This document shows, in pieces, positions 1 through 11,343 of a stretch of DNA of 64,000 bases (the first letter of the stretch is position 1; every line of letters begins with the position of its first letter). Source of the DNA: Thelephora terrestris (Eukaryota > Basidiomycota > Agaricomycetes > Thelephorales > Thelephoraceae). The position numbers and the translations under genes were made by a program. The notes under the pieces are model-generated. The model saw only the letters and a list, made by a program, of their open reading frames with translations, was not told the origin of the DNA and did no database searches. Location: contig WIUZ02000001.1 in assembly GCA_015956445.1 (NCBI GenBank), forward strand, positions 248,001 through 312,000. The letters are read 5' to 3'.

Positions 1-795
<795 letters not shown>

Positions 796-942
796 ACTTG
801 TGATGGAGGGAGCGGGTAGGGGAGCGGAAGCAATCGAGAAGAAAATCCACGGCACACGCTCAATTTGACTTCCAAACTGGGAAAGGAAAAGTTATCAGAT
901 AACGCCCAACCACCGCTGACCCTACCGCACGACCTAACCGTC
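796..942. promoter_or_regulatory. shared divergent promoter of DIM1 and the BolA-like gene
   Basis: Only 147 bp separate the two start codons, so both 5' UTRs and any core promoter must lie here. I see no clear TATA box. Co-regulation is inferred from the arrangement alone. Confidence 0.5.
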
Positions 943-1381
943 ATGGGAATCCTCATAGAAGACCTCGAGACCGCCATTAAGAACGTTTTCCCAATAACTC
1001 ACCTAGAAATAGAGGATAACTCCTCGGGGTGCGGGGAAAGCTACTCCGTGTTCATCGTCAGCTCCGTCAGTACCAGGTGACTCAGCAAGAATAATGCGGC
1101 CCACTCAAGCACTTTATGGTTTCCTAGGCGTTCGAAGGGAAGACAACCCTGACGCGACATAGGCTAGGTAACATCGCTTCGCGTTGGTGTTGGGACTTGG
1201 TGCTGACAGTGCTTTCCCCCTTACTTTAGTCAACGAGGCGCTCAAGAAAGAAATTGCGATTATGCACGCATTCTCCCAAGTCCGTTTACTATTACCCCCT
1301 AGGGATTGAAGTGACGAAACAGCTTTGCAGCGAACCCTCACTCCTGCTCAGTACGCGGCTCAGAAGACCAATCAACAATAG
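943..1381 (+). CDS. BOL2: BolA2-like (Fra2/Bol2 type) protein
   Basis: A small cytosolic/nuclear BolA-family protein. In yeast the homologue pairs with monothiol glutaredoxins in Fe-S and iron signalling. Exons are 943-1065, 1128-1167, 1230-1279 and 1331-1381, with consistent phases and 87 residues in total, normal for the family. Features seen are HLEIEDNSSGCGESYSVFIV, then AFEGKTTLTRHRLVNEAL, then MHAFSQRTLTP. These include the BolA RHRxVN motif and the family's conserved C-terminal HAFSxxT stretch. The cysteine in SSGCG is the usual BolA2 cluster ligand. The start at 943 is the ATG that puts the BolA fold at the N-terminus; an upstream extension of the frame has no family support. Confidence 0.92.
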
Positions 1382-2347
1382 CCACGCGACTACTCGGGAA
1401 AGTCGGGAAACACCTCCCAGAGTCGCACCCGAAGTTGAACACACAGTCGAAGTCATGCCTCCTGGTTTCTAATAGTGTTCTTGCAATCATGTACACATCA
1501 TACTGTACTAGCTACTAAGAGCCACCGGATGCTTCGGCCAGGTCAACGATTCCCCTTCCCGCCATCTTTGGGAATAGGCCCCGTCCAGATTATTCAGACC
1601 CTTCGACTAACTTTACACGCGAGGGCAGACATCCTTTGTATGGATAGAGCGTGACTCCCTGGATTGGACCAGGACACGGTCGAGGTCTAAATGCGCATAG
1701 CTGGCCTCAACGCTCTCCATGCCGCGACCGTGCTCCGGAAAGAGATCGGTAGAAGCGAACTAGAGATGCAACGGTTCCAGATGCCATGAAGTTCCAGACA
1801 CGGTCCAGTGATCCACACAATATCTCTGAGTTTCGTCGCTTTAGAGGTCAATCATCGGTCAGATGACGCGTACTGAGGTCTGGCAAGTGAGATTACCGGT
1901 GCAACTTGGTGACAACGACAGCATCAGACTTAACATTCGGGCCGTACACAACGGAAATGTTTTCAGGGTTTTCAGAATCCGGCGCCACCAATTCTACCAT
2001 GTAATGAGATCTTTCATACAACATCACCACCACCTGACGTCTGAAAGAGAAGGCCCATAGGGTCGAAGGCACGACAGTTGGTAGCCCGTACGACGGTAAC
2101 AATATCGCAATGGAACAATCGAATAACGCCAGGGCCTCAATGTCTCAAGCTCAAGGTTCGAGACGCGGGAAGGGACACAAGGAAGTGTGATGATCTGAGT
2201 CAAAAGCGTCAGTGGGATCGACAGAGCGCGGCCCATTGCTAAAGAAGAGGGTATGCTTGCAAGTTCACAAGATCGGGAAACGACTTTTCAACGACGTCGA
2301 GACGACCACCCGCCGGGAACACAATATGGGGGGAAAATGCTTTGACG
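1382..2347. other. no confident gene; possible F-box residue on the minus strand
   Basis: Short minus-strand frames at 2236-2024 and 2102-1893 resemble in style the middle of the F-box genes further right, but I cannot align them securely. No RNA gene or repeat structure was recognised. The duplicated block shared with 27047 begins at about 2348. Confidence 0.3.
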
Positions 2348-5270
2348 TGTAAGATTCACGGTTCGGAGATGAGGCAACACCGCAGGGAGTATCGGATATC
2401 CTGGTTAGAGCCAAAGGGACTCGAGGCTCTTTCACCTCGATCCTGAGTTTGCTTTTCCGTAGTATCGATCACACTGACTCCATCCGACTCGAACGTTGCG
2501 CTTTGCACGGTGTCCGTGATCGATCATGTCTGTGTGTTATTCTCAATTCGTGGATACAGAAAATTGGAGCACTTCATTGACTACCCTGGGCGTAGAGGCG
2601 TTGAGCAGTGACCCCAAGGTACAAGATTGTTTTCTCTCACCGGCGCGTGTCATACAGAATAGCGTGTTCGTGTTCTGGGGGTCGCATCACCAAAAATTAG
2701 GAACACTTAGGGTTCCCTGTCCTCGGTCATCGAACTAGCAAATGCGACTCCATCCGTCAACCAACGTCGGACCTGGGAACAATTGCAGAGGAACCCACGG
2801 TGAAGTAGACCAAACAGTCCTGAAACATTGCCGGAGTCCCTAGGCTTCGACGTGCTCTGTGGCAGGTCAAAGACACCTTCTATGGGGCGGAACCCCACCT
2901 TTTTATCCAGGCCCCCGCGTCCGTCCAGCCCCATGTCCGATTGATGACGACTCCAACGACTCAAGTCATACAACCTGAACTTTGCCCACCTCTCTGTCTT
3001 GTGGAGTTCAAACCTCACAAACCTACTCCCCAAAACAGAATACCATGTCGACACACCAGCACTAGGGTCCCCATGCATATCCGCCGCGATGGTGTACTCT
3101 TCCCACGCATCCCACGCAATTATGCCTTCCCCGGTTTTTCTCGCGAGCCCGATGAAGGCTTCGGAGTGGACGAGAAAAAGCCCCGACGCTATCCAGTCCA
3201 GACCAATCGGTTCAAATACCAAACCGAAAATCCGTCGGGAAGGGTCCGGGTAGAACGGAAAATCCTCGCCGATAGCTTTGGGGTAATTGCTGTGCCCTGC
3301 CCCCCTCTGCCACCGGCATTACTGGTCTGTCGCGGTAACGGGGGTCATACATGAATGTCACCTCGCGTACTGCAGTGGGAGATTTTTCCGTATCTGACAT
3401 GTCAAACAGAACCAGTCTACGGGTGTGGCCTCCCATGAACCAACTGTCAGCAACCAATAGACAATCCGCCCCGATAAAGGCCATCCGACCGTGGTGTAGG
3501 TCATTACGGTCCTAATTCGGGATATCTGCGTCTCATGTGAGAGGTGATTTAGACGACATGACACTTACGAGGACCTTAGTTCCAGTTCTCCAGTTCCATG
3601 CAACCAGTCGACCTCGGACACGAGCCGCGAGCGTGTGGTCGCTGACGGAGACCATCAAAATCGGGCGTGCGGTCAGACCGTGGTCGATCCATTCATGTGA
3701 AGCGAGCGGATGTGGCTCCCCATTCGCTATGCTCCTCAGATGCAATCGACCCGACCTGCAATCAGACCGTATCAGACACATCGGGATACCTCAACGATCT
3801 CGGGATAGTGTGCAGAGCAACCCGAATAACACTCACAGATTATCCGCGATGACAATCAAGTCAAACGGATAGTGGATCAAGAAGTATCCAGCTTGAAAAT
3901 CAAAATTCAACGGAAAAGACCACGTCTTTGTTGGCCGACTCCCCGAGGCTGAAGGAGGTCGACAGAGATGGAGCGTGTTCCTTGATGTATCATACGTGAC
4001 AAAGACGTCCCCAGACCTTTGAGGCGTGTGGCAGAACCTAGTCAATCCAAGGGGTAGACTCTGTTTTCCTACAGGTTTCATCTCGAGGTATGAACGCAGG
4101 CTCCTTCGTCGATCGTCGATTGTCCCAGGAGCATTTGGGTTGTCCAAAAATCCGGCGGCAGCGAGCTCGCACTCATATTGTAGACGTGGATCGCTGGAGA
4201 TCACATCACAGAAAGTACGCTTCACTTTCATGGGGGATCTGGTTAGAATATTCATGAGGAGTGGTACCGCCACCCAACAAACCAGTTTGAGCCCCAAAAT
4301 ATCTAGGACTGTGAGGTGTCCAAATATCTTTCCCAGCAACTCGGGAGGCATGTTATTCCACATCGTGTCGTGGGGGTGATCTCGAGAAGTGCGCGCTGTC
4401 CTAGGACCCTGTGATAGCCAGGCCCGAAGAGCCCTGGGTCCAAGATAAAGAACGGGTCGCCTGGGAACAGAGGGGGGGGTATGGGTGAGAGACGGAGAAG
4501 CGGACGGATTCTGACTACTTGTATTGCGGTTTGAAGTTATCAGGCGGCGGATTCTGAGAACATTCAATGTGATGGTGCGGCGGGAAAAATATAAGCGCCC
4601 CTTTTGGCCTCGACTCCGTTTCCGACATCTCCTGATCTGGGTCAAGGTCCGAGCGCTGAACTTGCTTGAACTTGGGGGGCGCTCGCAAACGAGAACCCGC
4701 GCTCCCGGCTCCCGTATTCATTGAGGCCTAGAGTAGGCCAGGACCACCGACCGACGAGATAACCTGATCGCCCACCATGCGGTAGGGATGGGGGATAGTT
4801 AGCCTCAAAGTGCTCAGCGTCCAACTACCTTCGCGCCTCCCACGGGGGTTTCTGACATGCGGAGGCAGTTGACGGCGAACATCCGGAGAGACCGGAAGGA
4901 GGAGGGGTACTACTGTGCTCGAGAACTCGGGACGGATTTCTGGAACTCTTTTCCTCATCCGATCGATGACTCACGCGTGTGAGTGCAAAAGGTTGGCCAT
5001 GATGTGGCACATCTCGTTGACCGTGCCACTTTCAGACTGCGGAAGATTCGTAAGCGACTTCGGCGTGGCGATTGGACTGATGCTCTTCGCATGTGAACCT
5101 AGGTATGGATAATGGTGATATGGGCTGCAGTCGTGACCGTCTGACGCCGCACTACTCTAAGGTTGTACTCCTTTTCTGCGCATACGAGCAAGGCCACACA
5201 CCTCGCCCAGTTCGTGGTACAGCCACCCCTTTGAAATCGGGTCTCTCCTCACATGGCGACAGGTGAGTCT
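2348..5270. repeat. segmental duplication, copy 1 (partner about 27047-30030)
   Basis: The block beginning AAGATTCACGGTTCGGAGAT at about 2348 is repeated at about 27047 with only scattered substitutions and small indels. It spans an F-box gene and roughly 900 bp of upstream sequence. Homology stays high to about 5270, where the partner switches to sequence resembling the 16.6-18.5 kb block instead. Confidence 0.85.
2707..4363 (-). pseudogene. F-box protein gene, frameshifted copy
   Basis: The gene is closely similar to the open copy at 29034-27430. Exon 1 (4363-3837) encodes the F-box, MPPELLGKIFGHLTVLDIL, the usual SKP1-binding helix region of SCF ubiquitin-ligase adaptors. Exon 2 is 3755-3569 and exon 3 starts at 3511, with the same splice sites as the partner. 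Relative to the partner, exon 3 has an extra C in the C-run near 3302 and an extra base near 2838, so the last exon is read in several frames and the product would be scrambled after about residue 290. It is either a recent pseudogene or carries sequencing errors in homopolymers. The target of the propeller-like C-terminal region is unknown. Confidence 0.75.
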
Positions 5271-5710
5271 TGGGTTGGGCCGTGTTCGTTTGGCACTGAT
5301 GGATGCAAGCCCACAATGACACGCGCGTTCAAGGGACGAGAAACGCGCAAACTGCTCGTTTGCCGTGCTAGACGTGACCAACCTATCTTGGGTTTCGCCT
5401 ACTCTCCCTGACGGGTGTTGTGTTTCAACAAAGGTCCAACAGTGGGTTCGCAGTGACCACTCCCCTTTGACCATCCTCTGCGATTGTTAATCAGCCGTGC
5501 ACTTCCGCTACTGAACGTCGGCTGCATGGCCAGAAATAACACCCTTAAACTGGAGAAACTTGCTCAAGTGCGCTATGATCCTATGCGCTCGTGTTCAGCA
5601 TGGCAAATCCTGCATGGTAACAGACGGGTCGACGTCCTCAGCTCTGGGGGCGTCCAGCGAACTATAGCGGCCAGGTCCTCGGCGCGAATGACACGGGCTC
5701 ACCACCCCTT
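4364..5710. other. spacer between F-box and CxxC gene, no gene seen
   Basis: About 1.35 kb separates the divergent F-box and CxxC genes. It is conserved with 29035-30720 and partly with 16100-17310, but the reading frames are short and not conserved between copies, so conservation reflects duplication. A motif beginning GGATAAxGGTGATATGGGCT recurs in all copies (5105, 16676, 29865 degenerate, 30080). Confidence 0.5.
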
Positions 5711-5720
5711 GTATATATAG
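5711..5720 (+). promoter_or_regulatory. TATA box of CxxC gene copy 1
   Basis: GTATATATAG lies about 85 bp before the ATG at 5798. It is followed by a stretch (GCACCTGAATTAGCCC, then ATTTCCTCACC) conserved before the other two copies at 17319 and 30725. Confidence 0.7.
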
Positions 5721-5797
5721 CACCTGAATTAGCCCAAACGGATTTCCTCACCTCCCTCCCCGCTCTCCCTCCTGTAATCGTCCTCATTCCTGCATCC

Positions 5798-6228
5798 ATG
5801 TCTAATATCTCGTCTGACTCGTATATCTCCAAATGCACCATCTGCCAAGAGGCATTGACGATTGTAAGAGGTTCGGCTCCCACTCCCTCGCCGACTCTGC
5901 TAATTTTCGGGCTTTATTCCAATAAAGACCCGCGTTAGTGAACGAGTGGTAGAGAAATACTGCAGTGACTGTAAAGTGACATTTTTTCACCCCCGAGTTG
6001 AGGTGAGGGGGGTCAATTGCCGGGCATGTAGGGGTGATACTTTACAACCCGTAAGAGATTTGACTTCTGTTCATCCCTGTTGACTTTTACTGATTGTTGG
6101 GTTTGGCTCTTATAAAGACACCTGACGGATCGAAATACTGCAGAGACTGTGATCTCTGGTACAAACCTTGCTGCTTGCACTGTGGCCATGGATTATCGAA
6201 GGCGGGGTGCCCGAGGTGTGATATGTAG
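5798..6228 (+). CDS. small six-CxxC zinc-ribbon-like protein, copy 1
   Basis: Not a family I recognise. Three exons (5798-5863, 5928-6050, 6118-6228) give 99 residues. There is one CxxC in exon 1 (CTIC), two in exon 2 (CSDC, CRAC) and three in exon 3 (CRDC, CLHC, CPRC): six knuckles, enough for three zinc ribbons. There is no signal peptide or membrane segment. It is the most diverged of three paralogues. Splice positions and phases match the copies at 17393 and 30799 exactly, and the frame is kept despite many substitutions, which argues for a functional protein. In every copy it lies to the right of, and divergent from, an F-box gene. Zinc binding is inferred from the spacing; nucleic-acid or protein binding would be a guess. 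Confidence 0.75.
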
Positions 6229-6799
6229 GAGCCGTTTGGCGCGGGTTCCAAGCGCGAACGAGAGAGCCCGAATTGACCTCCTGGGACCATTTGACATTTT
6301 GGTTGTATCGGTCATTTGTTTGTCTTTTAGTGGTCAGTGATAAGGTAGTCTCTTAGCAGCTTGGAATGTAGTTGCGCGTCTTCTCTCATGTGTCGATATG
6401 AATTCTTCCTCCCCTCACCGGCGAAAGAAGCCGTGAGTCGACCGCGTAGGTCCCCCATTCACTGCTCGAAGGGGTTCATTCATTATCGGCGCTCTTTTCA
6501 GAATGATGAACTCTAGCTACGATAGTACAGTGACACAAGTAACCGGCCTGGACAAGCTTCCGCGGGTCACCCGTTTTATAATATCAGTCCCCTCGACGTA
6601 GGCGCAAGCCGGCCACGAGTCTCACTCAGTCATGAACACTCAACCTTCCGCCTAGCTCAACAGGTGGTTCCGGATGCGTCTAATTCTTTGCAGACGTTCG
6701 AAAACAACAGCAAAACCACACCCTTCCCACAAATGGATTGTCTGATTTGTGCCGTTCGGGATCGGTCCACGCCCGAAGGGTACTAGAACGAGTTTGACC
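6229..6799. other. 3' flank of CxxC gene, no gene seen
   Basis: The sequence is related to 17870-18120 and 31270-31560, including a decayed trace of the C-terminal F-box exon (near 6595-6640 compare 18075-18110). It ends at the transposon's target duplication. Confidence 0.5.
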
Positions 6800-6806
6800 G
6801 CTCACG

Positions 6807-6840
6807 CCCGGACAGAATTTGATCCAGCAGGAGCTAGCGG
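6807..6840 (+). repeat. left terminal inverted repeat of the Tnp2 transposon
   Basis: 34 bp, an exact reverse complement of 14027-14060. Directly preceded by the target duplication GCTCACG. Confidence 0.92.
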
Positions 6841-7078
6841 AAGTGACGCGGAGCGAGCCGGATCTATCTCACGTGAGAAGGTCTAGGCCGCGCGATCCGG
6901 CTCAAGCCAGATCGCGCGTCCTTAATGAGTCCGCGTCAAGTTCAACATAGATTAACAGAGTAGATAGCATGTGTCCACGTCGTTGTCGTAGCTCGTATGA
7001 ATCAATGTAAAATTTGTTCAAGTTTTTTTCTCTCAAGTCCTCCGACGACCTTACGCGTGATCCGGCCTGTTCCCCCCA

Positions 7079-10000
7079 ATGGATCCTCCCAAATCCGACC
7101 CCCCTCGGCTCACTTGTATGTGTGCAAGGTGTACGCAATATTTACCTGAAGGAAAGGTCGTCCCGCAAAGGACGTGGTATCGGCATAACCCTGGTGGAAA
7201 GAAATCCAAATACGCCCCCCTCACGGCCGAACAGACCCTAGCATTTGATAGGATAGCCGCAATCCAGGACTCTCTCCCTCGTCCTAGAAGCAATGCACGG
7301 AAGCGACGTCGTCTGGAAGTCGAAGAAGTCGAAGTTACCCCGCATCCAGCTAAGCGAGCCGCGGGGTCGGGATCAGTAAGCGTGATCACACTGGATACAC
7401 TGGGGGCAAGGGGTCACTTATCCAGCAGATACACTGTGATTACATTGTGATTTTTTAGACAATGTGTCCAGCCTGTGGCCAGGAGGTACATGCTGAGTGC
7501 TTTTACAAAGTACCTATCAATGTGACCACAATGTGGCCAGTGGGTCCATCTTGATCACTTTTACAAAGTGCCCATCAATTCGATCACAATGTGCCCTGTG
7601 GGTCCATGCAGGATACATTGTAAAAGTATCCATAAAAGTGGCCACTGGGCACTTTGTGAAAGAAACCCCTGAGTTCTTTCACAATTTTGTTCACAAAGTG
7701 TCCAGCATACACCTGAGCCACTCATTGAGAGTTCTTTCAGAAAATATCCAGCAATGTGTCCACAAAGTATTCAACCAGATACTCAATGGTTTCTTTGGGA
7801 GTTTGTTGTGAAATCCAACCACATTGAGAGTTCATTGTGAAAACATTAAGAAGAACCCCCTGGGGACATTGTGGTTGCATTGCTGGGTACTTCTTGAAAG
7901 AACTCTCAATGAGTGGCTCAGGCACTCAGTAGGATACATTGTGAACAAAATTGTGAAAGAACCCAGGGGTTTCTTTCACAAAGTGCCCAGTGGCCACTTT
8001 TATGGATACTTTTACAATGTATCCTGCATGGACCCACAGGGCACATTGTGATCGAATTGATGGGCACTTTGTAAAAGTGATCAAGATGGACCCACTGGCC
8101 ACATTGTGGTCGCATTGATGGGTACTTTGTAAAAGCACTCAGCATGTACCTCCTGGCCACAGGCTGGACGCATTGTCTAAAAAATCACAATGTAATCACA
8201 ATGTATCTGCTGGGTAAGTGGCCCCCTGCCCCCAGTGATATATGCGCCTCAAAAATACGATACTCACAGTACAATACATATAGAGTGCTCAGAACCATAC
8301 GGAAGTTACTCCTGGGCGTGAAACGTCCCCAGAAACGGGCCCAGTTTCTCTTCTACCTGAGCCCGAGCCCGAGAGTCTCCCTCCTCCTCCGATCTCAAGC
8401 CGCCCTATCGAAGATACTGGCCAAGATCCTCCTCCACCCTCCCCTCCACTCGAAGAATCCCATGACAGAGTCCTGGATCCTCCTCCTTCTGGCTTGGATA
8501 CAGGTCTCAATCCCCCACAGGATGGGGAATCCGGCGAACCTCCTCCCAGTGATGATGAAGATGACTCTCACATCACGCTGGATAGCATGAAAGAGAACTT
8601 TGCGTTCCTCCAGATGGTACGGGAAGCCACTCTAGAGGCTCAGTTCACTCCGGCTGAGCTCCAGTCCCTCCGGAATCCTGAAGACTCTAAGTTCGCCCCT
8701 TCTGACGACAAAGATCTTCTATTATCTATCAAGTTCTTTATGTCGACCCTGGACCACCTCACATCGCAAAAGGCTTACACCGAGGCCCGTGAAGACATAC
8801 TAGATCGTTATCCCGATTCAGGGATGCTCTCTTACGACCGGGTTAAGCGACTAGTATCTAATCTATCCGGGGTCCTTACTTGGAAACACGACATGTGTGT
8901 CGACTCTTGCGCCGCATTCACGGGTCCATTCGCTCCTCTGGAAAACTGTCCTCGATGTGGTAAGCCGCGTTACGACCAAGAAAAACTCGAGGCGTCCGGC
9001 GGAAAAGATAAGGTACCCCTCAAATCCTGCACGACGATACCCCTCGGCCCACAGCTCCAGGCTTGCTGGAAAAATCCGGAGACCGCCGAAAAAATGTCCT
9101 ATCGGCGAAAAAAAACTCAGGATCTATTGGAGAAGCTTGGCCGTGGTGAGGTATTCGACTATGACGACATATTCTGCGGCGAGGATTATCTCAAGGCCGC
9201 GCAGGAAGGTACCATCGACGAGCACGATATGGTGGTCACACTTTCTCTGGACGGCGCGCAATTATTTCGCAATAAAAAATCCGACTGCTGGATCTACATC
9301 TGGGTCATCCTCGACCTCGCTCCCGACCAACGTTACAAGATACGGCACATTCTTCCGGGCGGTGTCATCCCCGGCCCGAAGAATCCCAAGCACCTCGACT
9401 CCTTCCTCTTCCCGGGTCTGGCACACGTCTCTGCCCTTCAGAAGGAAGGGTTGCGCATCTGGGACGGCCTCAATAATCTCACTTTTGACTCATTTATCTA
9501 TGTTCTTCTTGTTCTCATGGACGCCGTTGCTGCTGCTGATGTGAGCGGCGCTGTTGGCCACCACGGAAAAAAGGGCTGCCGGGTGTTTTGTGGGCTCGCC
9601 GGACGAAACAAACCTGGCGGTCCTCATTATTACCCTGCCTTACTACGTCCCCTGGATGGCGATAACCCGGCCTCAGATCACGCAGATATCGATATCAACA
9701 AATTACCCGACGCGAACCCATCAAATTACAGAAGAGATCTCCGGAAAGTGATGGCTTCCTCGACAGAAGCCGACTACAAATCTAACCGACTTGAAACCGG
9801 GATCAGGAAGAAAAGTATCTTTGGCGGCCTCCCTCGGATTCTACCTCTGCCGACTTGCTTCCCTGGGGATCTTATGCACCAGCCAGTAATAAATCTGACT
9901 GGCCTAATGCTCGAGTTGTGGTGCGAGAAGGGGAACTGTAGGAAAGGCGACGATTCTTCTGAAGTCTGGGACTGGGCGGTTCTGAAGGGGGACGTCTGGA

Positions 10001-11191
10001 AGGCTCACGGCAAGGTCGTCGCATCGTCCTCCACCTATTTCCCTCGTTCTTTTGACCGAACTCCTCGGAATCCCGCCAAAAAACTCTCGAGCGGATACAA
10101 GGCCTGGGAACTACTCTTGTATTTCTACGGCCTAGGGCCGGGACTGTTCTACAAGATACTCCCGGAACGGTACTACAAGCACTACTGTAAACTAGTGGTC
10201 GGCATCCGGATAATGTACCAGCGTGAGTTTACGGCGGAACAGCTCAAACTCGCCCACCAACTCCTTCTCGAGTGGGTGATCGAGTTCGAGCTTCTCTATT
10301 ACCGACGGAAGACAGAACGTCTCCACTTCGTCCGACAGTGCGTCCACTCGCTTGTCCACCTCGCTCCCGAGGCCCTTCGCCTCGGACCACCTTCGCTTTC
10401 GGCTCAATGGACTATGGAACGGATGATTGGGATATTCGGCTCCCTGATCAAACAGCCATCAAATCCCTTCGCCAATCTTGCGGAACAGGTCAAAAAGGTC
10501 GCGGAAGTCAACGCCCTGGTTTCTATGTGGCCGTCTCTCGAGCGGGTGAAGAAGGATCCGAGGGGTTCCCTTGATCTTGGCTCGGGATATATTCTACTTG
10601 GGCCCAAAGACACTCGGCCCCATCCTCTTTCTGCGGCGGAAAAAAATGCAATTGATGTTTTTTTCCCTAATCTAAGCACTCCCGCCAGAAGTACTGTCTA
10701 CCGATGGGCAAGGCTGCAAATACCTAACGGACAAGTCGCTCGTTCTTTTTGGAAGGAGGCTATCCGTACCACGAACGGCGCTCGGACTGATCGCAACGTT
10801 AAGGTACGCGATTTGATTCTTACGTCTAACTCTAATTTTACGGCTAAAATTGATCTAGATCTCATATCAAGGAGCCCTTCGCCTCGCGGAAGTCCAGTTC
10901 TACTTTCAAGTCGCTTCCGAGGGAGTCAACGAAACCCTCGCCCTCTGCTCGCTATACTCTTTAATCGAGGAAAACATTAGAATTTATTCAAATAACGCCC
11001 TTAATGTATGTACTTATAACGGACGGTCCGAGCTAGTCGTAGTTCGCGTAAATACTTTTCTTTCAGTTGTAGCTATGATACCATTCGGTGAGCAGGGTGA
11101 AGGGACTCAAGATTTTTTTTTGGTAGAAAAATTTGCATTAGGCGTAGTAGACACGGGTACGTCAGATACTTTGGATGATATAGACGCGTGA
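7079..11191 (+). CDS. Tnp2-family transposase
   Basis: Exons 7079-7375, 8284-10803 and 10859-11191 join in phase 0 to give 1049 residues. Exon 1 carries a zinc-binding-looking CMCARC and a KKSKY basic patch. Exon 2 has a second zinc motif (CPRCGKPRYD) and the core SLDGAQLFRNKKSDCWIYIW, the part of the Tnp2 domain I recognise from Agaricomycete transposases, then HILPGGVIPGPKNPKHLDSF and SAQWTMERMIGIFGSLIKQP. Exon 3 restores the family C-terminus (LAEVQFYFQV, then VVAMIPF and FFLVEKFALGV). Reading straight through from exon 2 instead gives an unrelated tail ending at 10980, so the 55-bp intron 10804-10858 (GTACGC...TCTAG) is well supported. Intron 1 is 908 bp because an 840-bp foldback element sits in it. 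Without that element it would be about 65 bp, the normal size here. Confidence 0.88.
7398..8237. mobile_element. 840-bp foldback MITE with long inverted arms, CACTG ends
   Basis: The element begins CACTGGGGGCA and ends TGCCCCCAGTG. The left and right arms are near-identical reverse complements over roughly 370 bp each, leaving only a short, less-paired centre. ATA at 7395-7397 and 8238-8240 is a likely 3-bp target duplication, fitting the CACTA/CMC class. The arms are full of recurring ACAATGTG/CACAATGT and GGCCAGTGGGTCC motifs, as expected for subterminal transposase-binding repeats. It encodes no transposase. It lies wholly inside intron 1 of the Tnp2 gene. Its ends differ from those of the host transposon, so it belongs to another family. 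Confidence 0.9.
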
Positions 11192-11343
11192 TCCGAATAT
11201 ATTGATCGGAGTCGACGCACCTCGTTCCGCATAGATTAGATTAATGCAATCGTGCACACCTTCTTTCCTTGGGGTCCCCCATTAATTTCTCCCTTTCCTC
11301 TTTTATCCGACTCCTCTCTTCACCACCACCACCTCTCCAAAAA

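Noticed and set aside
8494-10980. single-exon transposase ending at 10980
   Set aside because: The last 59 codons of that frame are unrelated to the family; splicing at 10804/10859 restores the expected Tnp2 C-terminus.
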